The position numbers and the translations under genes are program-made. The notes below the pieces were generated by a model. It saw only the letters and a program-made list of their open reading frames with translations. It had not been told where the DNA came from and ran no database searches. From JALYOK01 sp031419835 (GTDB taxonomy: Bacteria > Pseudomonadota > Gammaproteobacteria > Burkholderiales > JALYOK01): a stretch of 7,509 nucleotides of DNA. The stretch covers positions 1 to 7,509 of the forward strand of contig JANOLP010000123.1 in assembly GCA_031419835.1 (NCBI GenBank). Reading direction: 5' to 3'. Positions 5,323 through 7,509 of the stretch are shown one piece after another (the first letter of the stretch is position 1; every line of letters begins with the position of its first letter).

Positions 5323-5889
5323 TTATCTTGCCCGCTCGACTTTAACAACTTCCGCGTTTTTTTCTCCAAACTGCCTAACTTTCGACAACGCCTGGTCGGC
5401 TTCGTTGCGATTGTCGAACGGTCCGACGCGAACGCGAGTTCGGCTCCCGGCGGATGTTTTGATCGACTCGACGATCGCTGTCATGCCATTTTTTGCCAGT
5501 TTCGCTTGCACGGATTTCACATTTTCCGCCTTTGAAAAAACACCGACTTGGACGAAGAAGCCATGATTGGCCAATGGTTTAGCGGGCTGTTCAACCAATG
5601 GTGGCGCGGGTTCCGGCGCGGCTGCCTCCGCCCTACTCGGCTCCAGTGCAGGTGGCGGAATAACCTCAGGCTTGGCTTCGGGTTCCTGCGGCGCCAATTC
5701 AGGGTTTGTCGGTGTTTGTTGTGGCGCCGGGATGTGTACCGCGATGTCATTCGTTGATCGTCTAGGCTCCTTATCCAGCAGCATCGGCAGAATAAACACC
5801 AGTGCGGTTAACAACGCAATCGCGCCGATGAGGCGGCGTCGCGCTCGTTGTTTGAGTTTGAGTTCGTCGTCGCCGATAGGAGGGGCCAT
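5323..5889 (-). CDS. SPOR-domain membrane protein (DedD-like)
   Basis: 188 residues in three parts. A cytoplasmic basic N-terminus (DDELKLKQRARRRL) is followed by one membrane helix at about 20-38 (LIGAIALLTALVFILPMLL). A proline/glutamate/alanine-rich periplasmic linker runs from about 53 to 106. A C-terminal SPOR domain lies at about 109-186, with the paired strands FFVQVGVF (111-118) and RVRVGPF (152-158). SPOR domains bind denuded glycan strands at division septa, so a role in cell division or envelope constriction like that of E. coli DedD is inferred from architecture and from the folC-(dedD)-cvpA-purF position. The sequence is closer to the betaproteobacterial version than to enteric DedD, so I do not give the symbol. 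The ATG lies 12 bases after the folC stop with no purine-rich site; translation is probably coupled. Confidence 0.9.
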   Translation of the reverse strand: MAPPIGDDELKLKQRARRRLIGAIALLTALVFILPMLLDKEPRRSTNDIAVHIPAPQQTPTNPELAPQEPEAKPEVIPPPALEPSRAEAAAPEPAPPLVEQPAKPLANHGFFVQVGVFSKAENVKSVQAKLAKNGMTAIVESIKTSAGSRTRVRVGPFDNRNEADQALSKVRQFGEKNAEVVKVERAR

Positions 5890-5901
5890 AAAGGAAATAC
5901 G

Positions 5902-7170
5902 TTAAAGCTGCCTAAGTACGTCAGCAACCGTATAAAAAGAGCCGAAGACGATAATTCTATCATCTTGGGACGCGTCACGACAGGCTGATGCGTAGGCAAG
6001 CGTAATGGATTGATAGCATTTCGCTGCGCTCGTTGCGCCAGGTATGGCGAGGTGACTTAACAACTCCTCTGCGCTGGCCCCGCGCGCGGTCTCTATTGAG
6101 CCTAGGTGCCATACGTCTACCAGTTTTGCCATCACGCCGATGACGCTCGCGATATCCTTGTCTTTGAGCATGCCGAATACCGCGTGGGTTCGACGAAAAC
6201 GACCCATATGTCCAAGTTGCTGCGCCAAAACCGTTACGGCGGCCGGATTATGCGCCACATCCAAAATCACAGTGGGTTGGCCTGGCAAGACTTGAAAACG
6301 GCCCGGCAGATCGATCTCTAACAGGCCACGCTTGATGTCTTGCAAAGTCACCGGCAGCTTATCTTTAAGCTCGTCGAGGGCCGCTAGCGCTGTGCTTGCA
6401 TTCTTGAGCTGGTAACCGCCACGCAATGCGGGATAAGGCAATCCATGGTGATTGCCGCGGCGACCGTGAAACTGCCACTGCGTGTCTTGCCTGGAAAAAT
6501 TGAACTCAGCGCCCAAGCGCTGAAAGTCGGCGCCGATTTGTCGGGCACGTTGGACAATTGTCACCGGGACGTTGTCATCGCCAAACAATGCTGGTTTCGC
6601 CGATCGGTATATTCCTGCCTTCTCGGTACCAATCGCGTCGAGCGTTGAACCGAGATATTCGGTGTGATCCAATCCAATGCTGGTCACGACCGCGCAGTCG
6701 GCATCGAACGCATTGACCGCATCCAAGCGCCCGCCTAAGCCTACTTCCAAGATTGCAACGTCAACCTTGCGCTGGAAAAACAGTAATACCGCGGCGAGCG
6801 TGCCAAACTCAAAATAGGTTAGCGGTATATCGGCGCGTGCAACCTCAACTGCTTGAAACGCCGCACACAGACTTTCGTCATCAACAGGCTCGCGGTCAAT
6901 GCGAACCCGCTCGTTGTAGTGCAACAAGTGCGGAGAGGTATAAAGCCCGGTACGATATCCGGCGATTCCCAGAATGCTTTCCAACATGGCACAGGTCGAA
7001 CCTTTGCCATTAGTTCCACCCACGATAATAATGATACATGTCGGATCTAAAGCGAGACGCGACTTGACGTCATTAACGCGCTCAAGACCTAGGGCTATGG
7101 ACTTAGGGTGAAGATTTTCGAGATGAAGCAGCCAATCGGCGAGCGACTTTGCGGCCAATGGGAAAATCAA
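5902..7170 (-). CDS. folC: Bifunctional folylpolyglutamate synthase / dihydrofolate synthase
   Basis: Joins glutamate to dihydropteroate and adds further glutamates to folates, using ATP, in the cytoplasm. 422 residues, normal for FolC. The Mur-ligase-like ATP domain has the P-loop GGTNGKGST (51-59), the omega loop YTSPHLLHYNERVRI (77-91), EVGLGGRLDAVN (142-153), SIGLDHTEYLG (164-174) and Lys184 in TEKAGI, the position carbamylated in this superfamily. The C-terminal domain begins at about 290, with LDVAHNP (303-309) just after its start. The start is a TTG (7168-7170) that directly abuts the accD stop (TAG-TTG). The next in-frame ATG is at residue 62, inside the P-loop region, so it cannot be the start. 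The TTG also gives the expected N-terminus (SLADWLLHLENLHP). No Shine-Dalgarno is visible, so translation is probably coupled to accD termination. Confidence 0.96.
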   Translation of the reverse strand: MIFPLAAKSLADWLLHLENLHPKSIALGLERVNDVKSRLALDPTCIIIIVGGTNGKGSTCAMLESILGIAGYRTGLYTSPHLLHYNERVRIDREPVDDESLCAAFQAVEVARADIPLTYFEFGTLAAVLLFFQRKVDVAILEVGLGGRLDAVNAFDADCAVVTSIGLDHTEYLGSTLDAIGTEKAGIYRSAKPALFGDDNVPVTIVQRARQIGADFQRLGAEFNFSRQDTQWQFHGRRGNHHGLPYPALRGGYQLKNASTALAALDELKDKLPVTLQDIKRGLLEIDLPGRFQVLPGQPTVILDVAHNPAAVTVLAQQLGHMGRFRRTHAVFGMLKDKDIASVIGVMAKLVDVWHLGSIETARGASAEELLSHLAIPGATSAAKCYQSITLAYASACRDASQDDRIIVFGSFYTVADVLRQL

Positions 7171-7509
7171 CTAGTTAGCGGCAAGGGCAGGTTGTCGCAT
7201 CATCAAGGTGATGAGACTCGCTAATCTATCGCGCATTTCACGACGGTCGACGATCATGTCGATCGCGCCTTTTTCCAGCAAAAATTCGGCGCGTTGAAAG
7301 CCATCCGGCAAAGTCTCGCGCACCGTTTGCTCGATGACGCGAGGGCCCGCAAAGCCAATCAGGGCGCCCGGTTCCGCGATATTTACATCGCCCAGCATCG
7401 CGAAGCTTGCGGATACGCCGCCCATCGTCGGATCGGTGAGCACCGAGATATAAGGCAATTTCGCTTCAGCGAGCAATGCTAGCGCAGCGCTTGTTTTCGC
7501 CATCTGCAT
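7171..7509 (-). CDS. accD: Acetyl-CoA carboxylase carboxyltransferase subunit beta, C-terminal part
   Basis: The beta half of the alpha2-beta2 carboxyltransferase, which moves carboxyl from biotin-BCCP to acetyl-CoA to make malonyl-CoA. Only the last 112 residues are in the window; the frame is open at the right edge, and the N-terminal zinc ribbon and first half of the crotonase-like fold lie outside. Recognisable AccD sequence includes MQMAKTSAAL, then LPYISVLTDPTMGGVSASF (18-36 of the visible part, with the Gly-Gly oxyanion site), GDVNIAEPGALIGFAGPRVIEQT and FLLEKGAIDMIVDR. The C-terminus is short (RQPALAAN), without the acidic/proline tail of the E. coli protein. It stops at TAG 7171-7173, immediately before folC, in the common accD-folC arrangement. 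Confidence 0.95.
   Translation of the reverse strand: MQMAKTSAALALLAEAKLPYISVLTDPTMGGVSASFAMLGDVNIAEPGALIGFAGPRVIEQTVRETLPDGFQRAEFLLEKGAIDMIVDRREMRDRLASLITLMMRQPALAAN

Overview
The right-hand two thirds of the window (about 2639-7509, minus strand) is a compact housekeeping operon. In transcription order it holds accD (3' part only), folC, a SPOR-domain membrane protein, cvpA, purF and sodB, and it closes with a strong intrinsic terminator at 2594-2620. This gene order occurs in Beta- and Gammaproteobacteria. The N-terminus of the SPOR protein (acidic start, then a basic K/R stretch running into a single membrane helix) and the sequences of SodB and AccD fit a betaproteobacterium best. That assignment is inference from protein character only.

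The genes of this block are spaced 0-27 bases apart, with no room for an internal terminator. They combine fatty acid synthesis (AccD), folate polyglutamylation (FolC), a peptidoglycan-binding division-type protein (SPOR), an inner-membrane protein linked to purF (CvpA), the first committed step of purine synthesis (PurF) and iron superoxide dismutase (SodB).

The left third (1-2600) looks very different. It is a worn accessory region made of fragments: the 3' end of an unrecognised gene at the left edge; the N-terminal SAM domain of a SAM/class III adenylate cyclase-like protein cut off at the first cyclase residues; a piece of an IS3-family transposase fused to that cut, without either terminus of the element; a small palindromic direct repeat; and a DUF433 antitoxin gene that is intact beside a DUF5615 (PIN-like) toxin gene broken by a stop codon and a frameshift. 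These are followed by a 139-bp element with perfect 16-bp terminal inverted repeats and a nested 12-bp inverted repeat (a probable MITE), and then a small unrecognised membrane-anchored protein on the minus strand.

I see no convincing novel multi-gene system. The most informative items are the asymmetrically decayed toxin-antitoxin pair, the MITE-like element with its nested palindrome, the chimeric cyclase/transposase junction, and the placement of sodB at the end of the purF operon.
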